From contig JARFIW010000003.1 in assembly GCA_036346225.1 (NCBI GenBank), positions 4,396,501-4,460,500 of the forward strand: a stretch of DNA of 64,000 nucleotides, given 5' to 3'. Under the pieces are notes generated by a model, which saw only the letters and a program-made list of their open reading frames with translations, did not search any database and was not told the DNA's origin. The stretch comes from Platerodrilus igneus (taxonomy: Eukaryota; Arthropoda; Insecta; Coleoptera; Lycidae). The position numbers and the translations under genes were made by a program. Positions 22,930-34,397 of this stretch are shown one piece after another. Position 1 is the first letter of the stretch. Each line of letters opens with the position of its first letter.

Positions 22930-24767
22930 TGTAACGGGCATTTTTGGTAGTTTTAACATTTCACGCTGTTTCCCCATTTATAAATACATTTCTACAAATT
23001 ACTATTTCTATATTTAATATTGATTAACTCGTGTGTATTACTTTAAATGTGTATTAATTAAAGGTGGGTAATTTGAAGATTGATTTTCATTAATAAAAAT
23101 TGGATTATAAATAAATTGCTTTCCGACGTGTTGAAAGTGATAAACCGCGATAATTAAGTGTTGGATATGATTGCGGCATTTCACGTTTTGTATGTGGCCT
23201 TATGTTATTAACGAGTCGAAATAATAAGTCGATAAGCGGTTGTAATAGCGAGGAATTGAGAGAAACATGATGAGGAGTTCTAGTTTGTCTTTTGTTACGA
23301 TATGTTAATTACGTTACGTGGTTAGTTTTCGTGCTTAGTTTTTCTATGTAGATATTACGTTCAAAATACTGTTTCCTTGTGGCTTTATTAATTGTGTTTG
23401 GAGTTGTCGTTTGTTCTTCGTTCCTGTATATTACGTTAAAGGTGCTGTTCCTTGTTGCTTTGAAAATAGTGCGAATTGATGCGGAATTAATTTCGAATCG
23501 TGTATGAACAATTACGACACGCTTTTAGTTGTTTTTCTTGCGAAGTGAAAGCTGTATATTAACTGCGAACGTGTTTACTCGACCGCACGTGGTCCCTTTT
23601 TGTTGATCAGGGTAAGTGCAATAAACTTGTACAGAATTCTTAAAGGAGCCACTTTAGTCAGGTTTTAAACTCCCTAAAACCTTTGCAAAACGAAATTGCA
23701 GAAGTGTTTAACTCATTCCCTATTAATGATATGTTAAATTTACCTTGCATTTAATAAGTAAATAAACTATGAACGTACATTCTTTTTTTTAAAGACGAGA
23801 TTGTGAGAGTAATCGTGCTTTTAAATGTTTCACCGTATTCAAACAATGCCTGTGCCAACTGAAATTAGCTTCAGAAGTTGACGAAGTTCTTTCTGCTGAA
23901 GCAGATCCGCAATACAGAAAATTCTTGACGGATGTTTGGATCGGAACTATTCTAACTTTAATTGTTCTTAGTTGCGTGTGTTGCATGTGTTCCTGTCTGT
24001 TGTACCACAAATTCCACCCCCGCGAATAGACTGTGAATCTTTGCCAAGCTACACCAGGGCATCCGGCTTACCAAGTCTCAAGTTGATAATGGGATGGAAC
24101 CATGGACACCCCATACTCCACCAGCTCCAACTGCAAGGCTATCAGTAGCCGAATTAGTCCAATTCTATAGAAACGCTTCCTGTGCTCCTGGTTGTGTAAG
24201 TTGAACTATTCCTACTTATTATTACTTTAAATATCTATCCGTTGCTTTACCATATCTTTGTGGTTCTGATACCTTTTACAATAGACTTGCATGCTATTTT
24301 GAAACATAGAAAAAAAAAGAGAGAACGAAAAATCAATATTACTGAATTACTCATACCAATTGTGTTTTATCTATTTATCTTTTGTCAACATTTTATCTGA
24401 TTTATGTTTAATTGGTGTGTGAGGAAACGTTTCTGCTACTCCCCAATATTACCTCACTTTGTACTAAATATTTTTGTATTGCTTATAACGTTGTTATATT
24501 ATATAGTTTATCTAAACAGTTTCTTTTTTTTTCATTCTACATAGTACTGAATAACTTAGACTTTTCATTACTGCTATGCTTTTTCTTTATCTCAGGTTTG
24601 CAGGACTAATCTTTTTTATTGCAGGTTTGCTATTCTAATTTCTTTTATTGCAGGTACTGTTACTAATTCCTTATAGCCGCGTACCTTACATGTTGGTCTG
24701 CTTTCTACACCCCCTACTCAACGATTGAGCCGGGTCATTCCTTTGGCTTTCTTTGTGTTACGTAGCA
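22930..24767 (+). mobile_element. LTR family B, copy 1: solo LTR with TSD TGGT
   Basis: Starts TGTAACGGGCATTTTTG and ends GTTACGTAGCA, with TGGT on both sides (22926-22929 and 24768-24771). The first ~660 and last ~570 bases match the minus-strand LTR at 57966-59625, but the middle (about 23600-24190) does not. It is 1,838 bases long, with TG...CA ends and a 4-base TSD. The second copy is followed by a primer-binding site, which supports the LTR reading. The unusual point is the coding-like middle, described separately. Confidence 0.8.
23795..24195 (+). pseudogene. Exon-like coding segment inside family B LTR
   Basis: Bounded by acceptor-like TTCTTTTTTTTAAAG and donor-like GTAAGT. One frame from 23795 to the stop at 24028 encodes a Cys-containing part, KLASEVDEVLSAEADPQY, then a hydrophobic, Cys-rich membrane-type segment (WIGTILTLIVLSCVCC) and basic residues. 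After that a second frame is open to the donor and encodes a Pro-rich stretch (PWTPHTPPAPTARLSVAEL). This reads as a piece of a single-pass membrane protein with one frameshift or early stop. I do not recognise the protein. It is absent from the other family B copy, so it may be captured host sequence. Confidence 0.5.
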
Positions 24768-24771
24768 TGGT

Positions 24772-24959
24772 AAACATTATTTATGTACTTGATTTTGGAT
24801 GTTTTCTCACACAGTAAATAGTACCAAAAACGGAAAACAGCCCATGAACAAATTTATGGAAATTATCAAATTCTACCAGTGGAAGACATAAAATTCCAAC
24901 AAAGATGAATTTTAATATTTGTTCCGAATTATATCGCTGCACTGTAAACCGATAATTTT
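24772..24959. other. Short spacer, no feature seen
   Basis: Between the family B solo LTR and the hAT relic. No terminal repeat of the hAT element was identified here. Confidence 0.3.
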
Positions 24960-26300
24960 CATTTGAAGTTACGTGGGCTATGGTTTCAATGTCAGTATCA
25001 AAAGGATTTTAAAAAGTCTTATTTCATTCACAACGACTTCAAAGTCTGAGAAAAAAGTATCAAAATTTATCTTCAAAGCACTCAAAGCTTCGATTGCAAA
25101 ATTAACGGGAAACTCAGTCTCAATAGTGTGGCTGAATATTTCACATGTTTTAAAATCTGTGAAACATTTTTACATAATTGTGACTGACACAGTGTTATTT
25201 TCTGCATGTATAAATTAGGAAGAAGCTTCTCTTCTCCTTGCAATTTCAAATTTCCGCAACTAATCCAGCATACGGCAGTATGATATGGTATAGTCGGTGA
25301 TTAAGCACAGTTGATTTGATGAAAATACAACTGATATGACTGGTTATAGAGCTTCAAACATTTTCCGCACAAGAACTGTTGATGAATGATACAATGTAAG
25401 ACTAATGATTTTGAACCACCTTCATTTTCTACAGCGTTTGACACAAGAGCAACCACTCCTTTATTTTTAACACACTTGTTTTTGTCTTCATCAGTAGTAA
25501 TAGATTTCAAATTTTTTTCATCGAAGTTTTTTTTATTCATGGCATTTTCAACTCACTTAAAAATATCTTCCACGGTTACCGTGCCGTAAATATTATTCAT
25601 TTTTGGAGTTCTTCTTACACTTCTTCATACCTTTTATCTACTCCTCGAATAAAAATCAACTTCTGAACAGTACCTGACACATCCATTGACTCATCTAAGA
25701 TCAGAGAAAACCATTCAAGATGTCAATTTTTGTCAGACAGTTGAGATGATATATTTTCTACGATGTCTTCTATACTCCGATTCACGGTACTTGCTGATAA
25801 ACTGACAGTTTTAAATAAATTTATCCTTAAAGGGCACACTTCTTCGCCTAATGCAATTACATATTTTTTGATCATTTCTCCGTCGGTGTACGGTTTTCCA
25901 CATGTTGCGATTTCAAAGCCATACAAAAGCTGGTACGAGTTGCAACCTTTTGTTCAATATTGAGTTTCGTAGCTTTGATTGCTGCGATTTCAATTCACGC
26001 TAGTTTCAAAATTTTTTTTCCGCAAACTTCCTGCATATTTTGAGTAATTTAAAAATGTTTTGTTTATAATGATTTTTCATGTTATATTCTTTGAGAATGG
26101 CTATGGTTTCATTGCAAATCACACATAGTGCCATTTTATTGGACTCATTTACGAAATATTGAAAGTTCCATTGGTCTTTTAATTTTCTACATTCACTGAC
26201 CATTTTTTGTTTTTTTCTAGTAAATGATACACAAAACAAATCAAATAAAAATACTGTTACTAAAATGTGTATTAACCCCCCCACAAACACGTTTTAAAGA
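24960..26300 (-). pseudogene. hAT-family transposase relic (Charlie/GTF2IRD2-like)
   Basis: From high to low: a BED-finger-like start (26290-26006) with ALCVICNE and EYNMKNHYK; then 25926-25723 with CGKPYTDGEMIKK and SLSASTVNRSI; then 25540-25301 with NKGVVALV and LHCIIHQQFLCGKCLK; and a weaker C-terminal stretch to about 24960. These blocks, in this order, are typical of hAT transposases related to vertebrate ZBED/GTF2IRD2-like genes. Frames are interrupted between blocks. A TIR-like GGTTGAGAACCAG at about 26500-26513 fits the hAT end consensus on the 5' side of the gene. The opposite end was not found. Confidence 0.8.
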
Positions 26301-26550
26301 GATATGCACTATTTTATTTCACAACGAACAGCTTCGCTTCCTTTTCATTCCCTAAGCGCATAGGTTAAATAAAGTTAGAATAGATATGCCACTTTCTGCA
26401 TAACAACTGTTGGCAAGTTAGCGCCAACTATTGAAATGTGATAAAACTAAACGACGTTAAAATCTGTTACCAAGGTTTGCGACTTCTCTGTTCAAAAGGT
26501 TGAGAACCAGACTCTGAAGATTTTAAATAAAACTAAAAATTCCAATTATA

Positions 26551-26717
26551 AAAAATAATTCTGTCTGGTATCAGGTAAGCGTTCTACAAGCATAATAGAT
26601 AAAAATAAATTTGTTCATTGTTTTATATAGAGAACAATAAACAAATTAGGTCATTTTTGTCTACTATATAGGTACTTGTACAACACTTACCTGATTCCAG
26701 GCAAAATTATTTTCTAT
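26551..26717. mobile_element. Hairpin MITE-like palindrome
   Basis: Two ~80 base arms, imperfect inverted repeats meeting near 26634. The outer ends read AAAATAATTCTGTCTGGTAT and, in reverse complement, AAAATAATTTTGCCTGGAAT. Shared inner words include CAGGTAAG-GTT-TACAAG and AATTTGTT-ATTGTT. No ORF. Looks like a fold-back MITE or two joined element ends. Confidence 0.7.
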
Positions 26718-26943
26718 AAGCTAGAAGACCACGTCTCGAACAGCCAACTTCTTCATCAATATTTGATAACAAGTAAAACGTTAAATGTTATTAAAGAGCA
26801 ATTTGCAAAAATGCAACTAAAAGAACGCTAAAAGGTTAGGTTAGCAACAATCAACAAAACCTCGCAAATATTAAGCAATATAATAAAGTCGCCCATGACA
26901 ATAGACCTACAGAGCCATTTGTAGAAATGTGATAAAACTAAAA

Positions 26944-27853
26944 CAAAGAATATTAACTATAGAATAAGAAGCGACACTCCCGGCGAATTGTTAGTATTTA
27001 ATGGTGGAAAGAATATATGACCTTGAAGTGTTTCGCCATTTTGCTGGGGTGCCAAGAATGGCGGTAAAATTCAAAATTATAATTCAGAAAAATTTGACAT
27101 TTATTTATAATTCTAAATTATGGAATTTTTTACACTTGTGTTCCTTTTATCAGAAAAATACCAATCAATTATATCAATGAGTGGGCACAATATGCATTGT
27201 ATTAGATGTTTCAAATAGGTTTAACATATATATTGCGATTTTCTTTCTAAAAGACCTCCATTTTATTCAAGATAATATTCTAACTACAAAAAATGCGCAT
27301 ATACAATGCAGCCACTGAAAATTGGATACATCCTAGTAAAGAAATCAAACAAAACAATACACCTCAACATAAATTATACTTCCTTTTATATGTATATATC
27401 TTAATTTAAAAATTATTCAAAATTCATAAACACAGTTAATATTAAGATTCATTTTTTGTTAAGAAATCAGTTTATGATTATTAAGGAACAAAACCAGTAC
27501 ACTTTAGTAAAATGCAATACAGTTTTACAATAAAATACACAGTTTATTTATTCAGACAACACAATAAATGCAAAAACGCCCTTTGCGTTCGACAATTTGT
27601 TTATAATAATTACAAAGAATATTAACTATAGTTAATATTCTTTGATAATTAGCTGTGATTGGCTTTTATTATGGTCAAAACCTGATAAATATGGGGGTGA
27701 GTGCTCTATTGACAAGCAGATGTAACAATGGCATTCATATCTTAGAGTATATATCCTTCTAGCTCCGGCCATTTTCTTGGCGAACCTGCGCACTGAACAG
27801 GATTCAGGATATTACCAGAGTGTCGCTTCTTATTCCATAGTTAATATTCTTTG
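26944..27853. mobile_element. 910 bp TIR element with 7 bp TSD ACTAAAA
   Basis: Left TIR CAAAGAATATTAACTATAG followed by AATAAGAAGCGACACTC; right end is its inverse, GAGTGTCGCTTCTTATTCC then ATAGTTAATATTCTTTG. ACTAAAA lies directly outside both ends (26937-26943 and 27854-27860). The interior has no transposase frame, so this is a nonautonomous DNA transposon. Superfamily unassigned; a 7-base duplication does not decide it. Confidence 0.85.
27613..27644. repeat. Perfect 32 bp palindrome made of two TIR tips
   Basis: CAAAGAATATTAACTA joined to its exact reverse complement. This equals the terminal 16 bases of the surrounding TIR element on both sides with nothing between. It may be a maximally deleted copy nested in the larger one. 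It could also form a cruciform. Confidence 0.8.
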
Positions 27854-27860
27854 ACTAAAA

Positions 27861-28100
27861 CACACCAACAGCCGTCGCAATCGCAATCGCCTCGCACAAT
27901 AAAATGAGGGGAGTAATAGAGTCCGCAGTCGATTTAGTACAGGAGAACTGAGGGGTAGCAAACGTCCGCATACTGAAGAAAGTTTAGATAATAGTTACTT
28001 TAAGAGTTGATAATGCTTTTTGTAATAAGTAATCAACGAATGTTAATATAGAGGTAACGACAATTTTTAATCGCGATTTCTCTGAAATTCTAGAAAAAGA
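27861..28100. other. Spacer before gypsy pol relic
   Basis: No feature recognised. It may include decayed Gag of the following element. Confidence 0.3.
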
Positions 28101-29330
28101 TAAACCTAAAATAAATATGGTGATATTACTGCCTACTGTGAACACATATATTAAAAGGGAATAAAGTCCACGTGTTCATTGATTCAGGCAGTCAAATAAC
28201 AGGGATAAGCCAAGCGTTTTATCTACGATGCGGCAAACCAATTCGGAAATTATTAAATTTCCCCTCATTGTATTACTTTGATAGGAGCCATGGAAGATAT
28301 ACCAACTAAAGTATATGAGCAGGTATTTCTTGCGTTTCACTTGAATGGGTGGGCGAAGGAGTTCAAACACTCATTTTTAGTCATTTCGGTTAGCTCGTCC
28401 AGTTATACCGGGATGCGATTGGCTCCGCGATAACAAATTAAAAATAAATTTTGCCAACCATAGCTACGGCTATAAGCCACTGACTATTACTTTTACGAGG
28501 ACAGCCTATGTAGGAGTTCCCATATTAGTGAGGGAAGTAATACCAGAAGAATCCGTCGTTTTAAAGAAACCCGGCCGATATCTTATAACGATTAGGAGAC
28601 TAAAGAAAAAGCTCTGGCGGCTAAGTGCTTTGATGAAGCACAAAAGGTCCTATTACATAATCTTTGAATGAAATATTCCGAGGTGTTTTTCGATCAGCAG
28701 GGCACCCTTAATTGTTATGAGCATGAAGTTATCCTTCATGACTATAGTCTATTTTTCATAAAGCCGTATCCGATACCTACAAAGATTAAGTGGGCCCGTC
28801 AGGTCCAGGCAGTGATAGACGTGGGGACGATTATCCCATATCAAACTGAATACATAAGTCCCTTAGTGGTTATCCGAAAAAAGAATAGTTCCATTGGGGT
28901 TTACATGGAGACACGGCATTTGAATGCGAGTATAGTTAAAGATCAACGTTATGCCGCCTAATGTATCGCAACTGGTATAATGTTTTACAGCGCTAAGTAC
29001 GATTGATTTATCCGCCTCGTAATGGCAAATTCCAATAAAAAAGGAGCATTGAAAGTATATTAGCTTTTATACGACGATACAACATATGTGTTTTGTGTAT
29101 TGCCCTTTGGGTTCTGCACATCTGTAGAATCATTTATTCGAGGGTTACAAGATATTTTGGGCAGCGAGGATAATAGTTTTTCTATAGCCTATGTCAACAA
29201 TCTGTTAATTTATTCCCCGTCGCCGGAAATCCATTTAAACCACCTGGAGTTAACACCCATCCATCGTCCTGGAAATACCTTTTCACTGAAAGATTTATTT
29301 ATTAAAAACCTTTCTAACTAATTCAAATTT
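28100..29330 (+). pseudogene. Ty3/gypsy pol relic (protease and RT)
   Basis: A protease-like block near 28155-28230 gives VHVFIDSGSQITGISQAFY (D-S-G replaces D-T-G). After a decayed linker, RT starts at 28668-28961 with YSLFFIKPYPIP, YISPLVVIRKK and a degraded DxRxLN. 29088-29321 holds FCVLPFGFCTSVESF and AYVNNLLIYS, where the catalytic YVDD has become YVNN. Stops and frameshifts separate the parts. Integrase is not seen before 29330. No LTRs identified. Confidence 0.8.
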
Positions 29331-29666
29331 TAGGTATGACATGCCTGAACTTGTATCTAACAGAGATTCTAAAATTTATAATTCCAAAGTGATTTGCGTT
29401 TTCGGAAAAACTATCAATATGGCAACAATGTAAATAACAAAACACAAATCCCCATTTTTTTCAATCACATCTCAAATTTTGTCCATTTTTCTACAACCGG
29501 TTTTCAATAAAATTAGGCTTTTTCCTACTTTTCTTCCACCGGCTATGAATTTGATTCATTTTTTGTGCCAACCTTAACAATATGGTTTATGTATATAGTT
29601 GATATTGTTCTTGCTTACTATATAGCTTTCTATTTCGGTACTTTTTTCCTTTTCTAGGTGTAAGCG
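29331..29666. other. Short stretch without recognised feature
   Basis: AT-rich; may contain the decayed remainder of the gypsy pol relic. Confidence 0.3.
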
Positions 29667-30223
29667 AGTTACGTATCCCCCAATTCATATATGTACAAAT
29701 AAATGGAAATTATTAGAAAATCACTAAGGAACTTAAGTTAAATGCAACATTGTACTTCAAGGATAAATCAGAAAGATTATTAAAAGTTCACAAGCAAGTT
29801 GGGAGAACGGATGTAATACATTGTATTCCAGACGTAAGTGATACTGCAGGTGCAGGTCACAGACGGTTAAGAAACCGCAATTACTTAGAAATTAAGATTA
29901 TTACGTTGTATAATGAATAGAATAAAGAAATAAACAGGCATGGACTCTGCAAGTTCCCACAGACATGTGAGGGGCAGGGACAACATAAATACCCTGGGAG
30001 CCCCAGATCAGTCAGTCAGTCTGGAGTATTTCAGCTTTTACATTGTTGTTTACTTAGGTTATTCGCCCTAATATTAATTTAATTATTAATTTATTTCGAC
30101 TTAGAATAATTATATCAGTTTGTCAAAATTCCATATTTAATACTGTTTAAGAAATAAAATTTGTTACAAGAAGTTTTTGAAGAAGTTTTTGAAAAGACCG
30201 CTCCCAAGGCCCGAAACGTAACT
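29667..30223 (+). mobile_element. LTR family A, copy 3: solo LTR with TSD AGCG
   Basis: Begins AGTTACGTATCCCCC and ends GAAACGTAACT, giving the perfect terminal inverted repeat AGTTACG/CGTAACT. AGCG is duplicated at 29663-29666 and 30224-30227. 557 bases. This copy best shows the true family A ends. Promoter-like ACATAAATACCC and CAGTCAGTCAGT lie near 29983-30020. Confidence 0.9.
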
Positions 30224-30268
30224 AGCGTACGCAAGATACGTTGTACCAAAACTTTCTTTTTTCGTTGA

Positions 30269-31143
30269 TACGAGGGTTATCTTTTAAGTTTTACATATAC
30301 ATCTGTAGTAAAACAATAGGTAGCTTTTAAAGACTATTGTTTTTTGAAGTATTCTCCACGAGAATTAATGCACTTTTGCATGCGTTCGAACAAACTCTGG
30401 AAGCAGTTATTCCACTCGCTTGTTGATACAGACCAAAATTGCATTTTTGAAGCCATCGATTACTTTTTCTGACTGGAACCTTTGACCACGCAATCAGTCT
30501 TTGATTGGAAATTGTTGGGACTTAGGTCGGGATTGTACGGAGGATGATCTAACAATTCGACGTTTTGTTGCGTTAAAGATTCGATTGTTTTACGAGCTGT
30601 GTGCGAACTTGCATTATCTTGGTGAAGGATGATTCGTCGTTTGGAGTTGGTTTATTGAAGCTTTGCGAGAACTTGCGGTAAAGAAATGGGTGTATACCAA
30701 TCGGCAGTAACAGTTCTTTGATCTTGCAGCGGAATTGCTACTACATGACCCGCTTTCGAGACAAATGTTGCGACCACCTTTTTGAAGACACTTCGAAAAT
30801 GAATGACTTTTGTCGGCTTTTCTTCACCTCGGAACACCCAAACAGACGACTGGCGTTTATTTTCTGACTAGTATAAAATAATTCAAGATTCATCACTGCT
30901 TGCGATGTACACGTTTTTAGAGATTCCTGCGTTGAAGCAGTCTAGATGTTTTTGACAGCAATTCATCTTATCTGCTTTCTATTTTTCGGTCAACAGATGC
31001 GGTGTCCAACTGGAAACTAATTTTTCACACACAATTCTTCATGTAAAATTTCTTGTCTCCCCATGATGCCCCAATTTCGCGATATGACACATGTCGCGCT
31101 TTGTTGATGAGTTCTTGTGTACAGCATCGACGTTTTCCTGAGT
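30269..31143 (-). pseudogene. mariner transposase relic, central and C-terminal part
   Basis: Minus-strand reading gives SSDES near 30890 (first catalytic Asp), VWVFRGEEKPTKVIHF, ADWYTPISLPQVL, ILHQDNASSHTA (second Asp) and LLDHPPYSPDLSPN (third Asp), then a decayed C-terminus near 30370. A mariner-type end TACGAGGGTTATC begins at 30269-30270 with the TA. Stops and a deletion are present although the three Asp codons survive. At 31143 the relic breaks off into mitochondrial sequence. Its last 170 bases recur at the far side of that insert (50093-50278). Confidence 0.85.
30974..31143 (-). repeat. Left copy of the host duplication flanking the NUMT
   Basis: Matches 50093-50278 from GCTTTCTATTTTTCGGTCAA to CGACGTTTTCCTGAGT, with about 13 substitutions and one ~16 base gap by eye (roughly 92% identity). 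Both are mariner sequence in the same orientation. Confidence 0.85.
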
Positions 31144-31188
31144 CAAACTAGCAACCTTCAAAGTTGAAAACAATTACTTTTAAGCCTT
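31144..31188 (+). pseudogene. trnW: NUMT: tRNA-Trp, 3' part
   Basis: Begins abruptly inside the anticodon arm region: ACTAGCAACCTTCAAAG contains the TCA anticodon context, ending TTAAGCCTT. The 5' half is missing, marking the NUMT left edge. Confidence 0.7.
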
Positions 31189-31304
31189 GAAAATAACTTA
31201 CCATTAAATTTGCAATTTAATATCATAATGGACTACAAAACCTATTGAAAGAATTCAATTCATAAATAAACTTACAATTACCGCCTATAATTCAGTCATA
31301 TCAA
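31181..31304 (-). tRNA. NUMT: tRNA-Cys and tRNA-Tyr (mitochondrial copies)
   Basis: Two minus-strand tRNA-like genes in the standard insect W-C-Y cluster. Cys (about 31181-31243) shows the GCA anticodon in AATTTGCAATTT. Tyr (about 31244-31304) shows TTACAATT, with the GTA anticodon complement TAC. Cys overlaps tRNA-Trp by about eight bases, as usual. Nuclear copies, not expected to function. Confidence 0.6.
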
Positions 31305-32160
31305 AGAAATGACTTTTTTCTACTAATCATAAGGATATTGGAACCTTATACTTTATTTTCGGCGCATGAGCCAGAATATTAGGGACATCCCTCAGACTAT
31401 TAATTCGAATAGAATTAAGAACTCCCAGAACATTAATTGGTAATAACCAAATATACAACGTTATTGTAACAGCCCATGCCATTAGTCACAATCTTTTTTA
31501 TAGTAATACCAGTAATAATTGGGGGTTTCGGTAATTGAATAGTCTCCTTAATATTGGGGACACCGGATATAGCATTCCCTCGAATAAATAATTTAAGATT
31601 GTGACTGCTCCCCTTCATTAACTCTATTAATCACTAGAAGATTAATTGAAAGGGAGGCTGGGACTGGATAAACAATTTATCCACCCTTATCATCCGATAT
31701 TGCCCATAGAGGAAAAGCCATTGATCTAGCTATTTTCAGAATTCAATTAGCAGGCGCTTCCTCTATTTTAGGAGCCATTAATTTTATTTCCACCTTTATT
31801 AATATAAAGCCTAAAAAAATAGCCTTTAATCAAATGCCGCTTTTCGCTTGAGCTGTAGGAATCACAGCAATACTTTTGTTGCTATCGCTGCCAGTTTTAG
31901 CCGGAGCCATTACTATACTATTAACAGATTGAAACTTTAACATATCCTTCTTCGCCACCGTGGGGGGTAGCGATCCAATCCTTTTTCAACATTTATTTTG
32001 ATTCTTTGGTCACACAGAAGTATACGTATTAATTTTACCAGGATTTGGTTTAATATCTCATATTATTATACATGAAAGAGGAAAAAATGAAACATTTGGA
32101 TACACTGGAATAATTTATGCTATAGCAACAATTGGTATTCTAGGATTTATTGTTTAAGCT
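31305..32160 (+). pseudogene. COX1: NUMT: COX1, 5' part
   Basis: Cytochrome c oxidase subunit I read with the mitochondrial code: STNHKDIGTLYFIFGAWA near 31320, IGGFGNW near 31520, [20 protein letters not shown] near 32000-32050, and [17 protein letters not shown] near 32100-32150. A frameshift lies at the start codon region and a stop (GTTTAAGCT for an original Trp) near 32155. Stops at 32160, where an LTR element is inserted; COX1 resumes at 41406. Confidence 0.9.
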
Positions 32161-34382
32161 AATTATGGTTTGGTAGTTTGCAAAACTGTTTTTAAAAACA
32201 ATTTTAATTACACTTCTACTACAAATTATGAAAATGCGTGCTATTACATTAAATTTCAACTACAGACTAAAGTTCGTATGTAACGTATTTTTTTTCTAGT
32301 TACACTTCGTTCTTTAACATAAAAATAAAACAGCTATAATTTAAAATATTTAATTTATAAATTTCCGTTCAGTAAAAATTAATACATAAAATTAATAATA
32401 ACATATAGATGCCTTTACCTTTATGGTCTAAGGCTCGTTACTAAGCTTTGTCGAGTTGTCAATTTGTTCATTTTATTATCAGCGTTCGAACGGGTAAGCT
32501 GCTCTACAAGATAGTGGAGTCAAGATGGTCGTGTGTAGGCACGTGGCCTCTAACAGAGTAAAAAAAAAGGACGGATAATTGATTGATTCTTGGTGTCTGG
32601 AGGTCGAACCTAACAGCTGTAGCGTGAGCAAGTCTTTCTATAAGTCCTACCTAGAGCAGTTCAGTTGATCCCTGCAGGCCTAAGGAGATGGAAGCCCCTT
32701 TACATCATTAATACAGTTGGTATAAATTAATTAAATAGATTATATTAATATTTTTTCTCATAGTGCAATATCTTAATGCAATATCTTAATGCAGTATCTT
32801 AAGGCAATATCATATAGGTTCCAAATTTTGTTGGAGTATTAAATTCAATCAAGCAGAAGTTAGTTTCGTTAAATAATAGTTGTGTTCAGAAGAACTTTGA
32901 TAATCGATGGTTATGGAAATTTCCGACAGCTGAGGTCAAGGTCCTATTTTTTTCGTTCAGAGCAGTATCATAATACGTGAGTGTTCTTTAGAATTTAATC
33001 ACTTTGAATATTAATTAAGTTGCAATAAGAAAATAGAACATTAAAAATTTTGTAACGTAAAAAGCTTTTAAGGAAACAGCGAATTAAATAACAAATCTAT
33101 TGTTTGTCAGAATGTTTGCACGTGCACACAAAGTGTACATTTAAAAAGTTGTGAATGACATTTTATGTCAGATATATAAAAAACATAGATTCAGTTGTCC
33201 TATTTAGACCGCACATGTCGTCTTACGTTAATTTAAAGTATGTTTGAATATTTTGAGGTCATAAACTTTCATTTTTTATCGACATGTGGAATTCGAGTAT
33301 TAACTGTTAAATAAAAGTAACTTAGAGTAACTATATAATATTTTATCAACGCTTTGATAATTAAATTTTACTGTGAGGGTCGAAGAAGTACTTATAGAAG
33401 TACTTAAAGAAAATTAGGTATTATGAATAACTTAGAAAATTTCAAGTCAGCATATTTAAATTTTGCAGAAAGATCCATTCAGAAATCTTTAGATTATCAA
33501 ATACAATTCTTTACTAGTATCTTTTTGTTCCATAAAAATTATTAAGTTAAATTTTATAGAGATACGAATTTAAATATTATAGTAACAAGAATCCAGAAAT
33601 TTATTCAAATAGAATCTATTTTGTTTTTGAATGACTTTTTATTATTTAGAATTCAAGTAAAAAATTACAAGTCATCCCTGATTAGAAATTGTGTGTAATG
33701 AAAACAAATTCCCTGGGTGTATATTTTAGAAACCTAAATTCTATTATTTTAATTTTGGCAAATATTTTTGAGGACACAAATGGTGTCCATGTTGTACCTT
33801 TGTTTGTTCACAGGTCAAGCCGAGACATCTGTATGACATCTGGTGTTTGAGATTTTGGTAAGTGTGTTTAAAAGAGTGAAATTCAGGTTTTATGGCTATG
33901 TTAGTGGTGTTGACATAAGGTTTCCGCATTCCCCCAATACAAGCACAGTTAAATTTTGTTGGTTATTGTATTGAAAAATACGGTGGCGCTCATTAAATAT
34001 ATTTTTGGTCTTTTGACAACCCATGACCCAAGCTCATGATCTACCCAGAGCTAACACTCGACTAGCCGTTTATGTCTTAAGAGTTTTTCTTTATCTCAAG
34101 CCATTCTCCATCCAACTTTACCTTGGGCTTACATTAATAAGAAGAAATTCTCGATCTTGTGATATTAGGTTAGGGTTTAGGAAATTTATAGATATAATTT
34201 TCTAGCTGATAGTCACGAGGATAAATAAAAATATAATAAAAAATCAAGCAAGAAAAATTTTTTATTACACGTACACCTCACTTAACACGTCCGTTGTAGA
34301 AAACTATTCACATGCACATTAGCGAAATACGATCTGTCTAGTAAGAAGTCCATTACACTTTCTAAGAACTACTAACATAATT
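32161..34382 (-). repeat. Errantivirus-like element: 3' LTR split by insertion
   Basis: Halves 34274-34382 and 32161-32278 together equal the 5' LTR. The intervening 1,991 bases, plus one CGTA, are the insertion described next. Confidence 0.93.
32279..34269 (+). mobile_element. 1,991 bp LTR-like insertion, TSD CGTA
   Basis: Begins TGTAACGTATTTTTT and ends TTTTTTATTACA, so TGTAA/TTACA are inverted termini. CGTA precedes (32275-32278) and follows it (34270-34273), while the undisturbed 5' LTR has a single CGTA there. Most simply a solo LTR; strand not determined. It shares only the first seven bases with family B and is otherwise unlike it. A 61-codon minus ORF (33929-33744) inside has no recognised match. 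Confidence 0.8.
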
Positions 34383-34391
34383 CCTCCCGTG
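34383..34391 (-). promoter_or_regulatory. Polypurine tract before 3' LTR
   Basis: Minus strand reads CACGGGAGG directly before the LTR start AATTATG, the expected place for plus-strand DNA priming. Confidence 0.65.
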
Positions 34392-34397
34392 CGAGTT

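Noticed and set aside
32161..34382. Reading the 3' LTR as a 2.2 kb LTR with the 5' LTR deleted
   Set aside because: The extra 1,991 bases have TGTAA/TTACA ends and a CGTA duplication, so it is an insertion in a 227 bp LTR.
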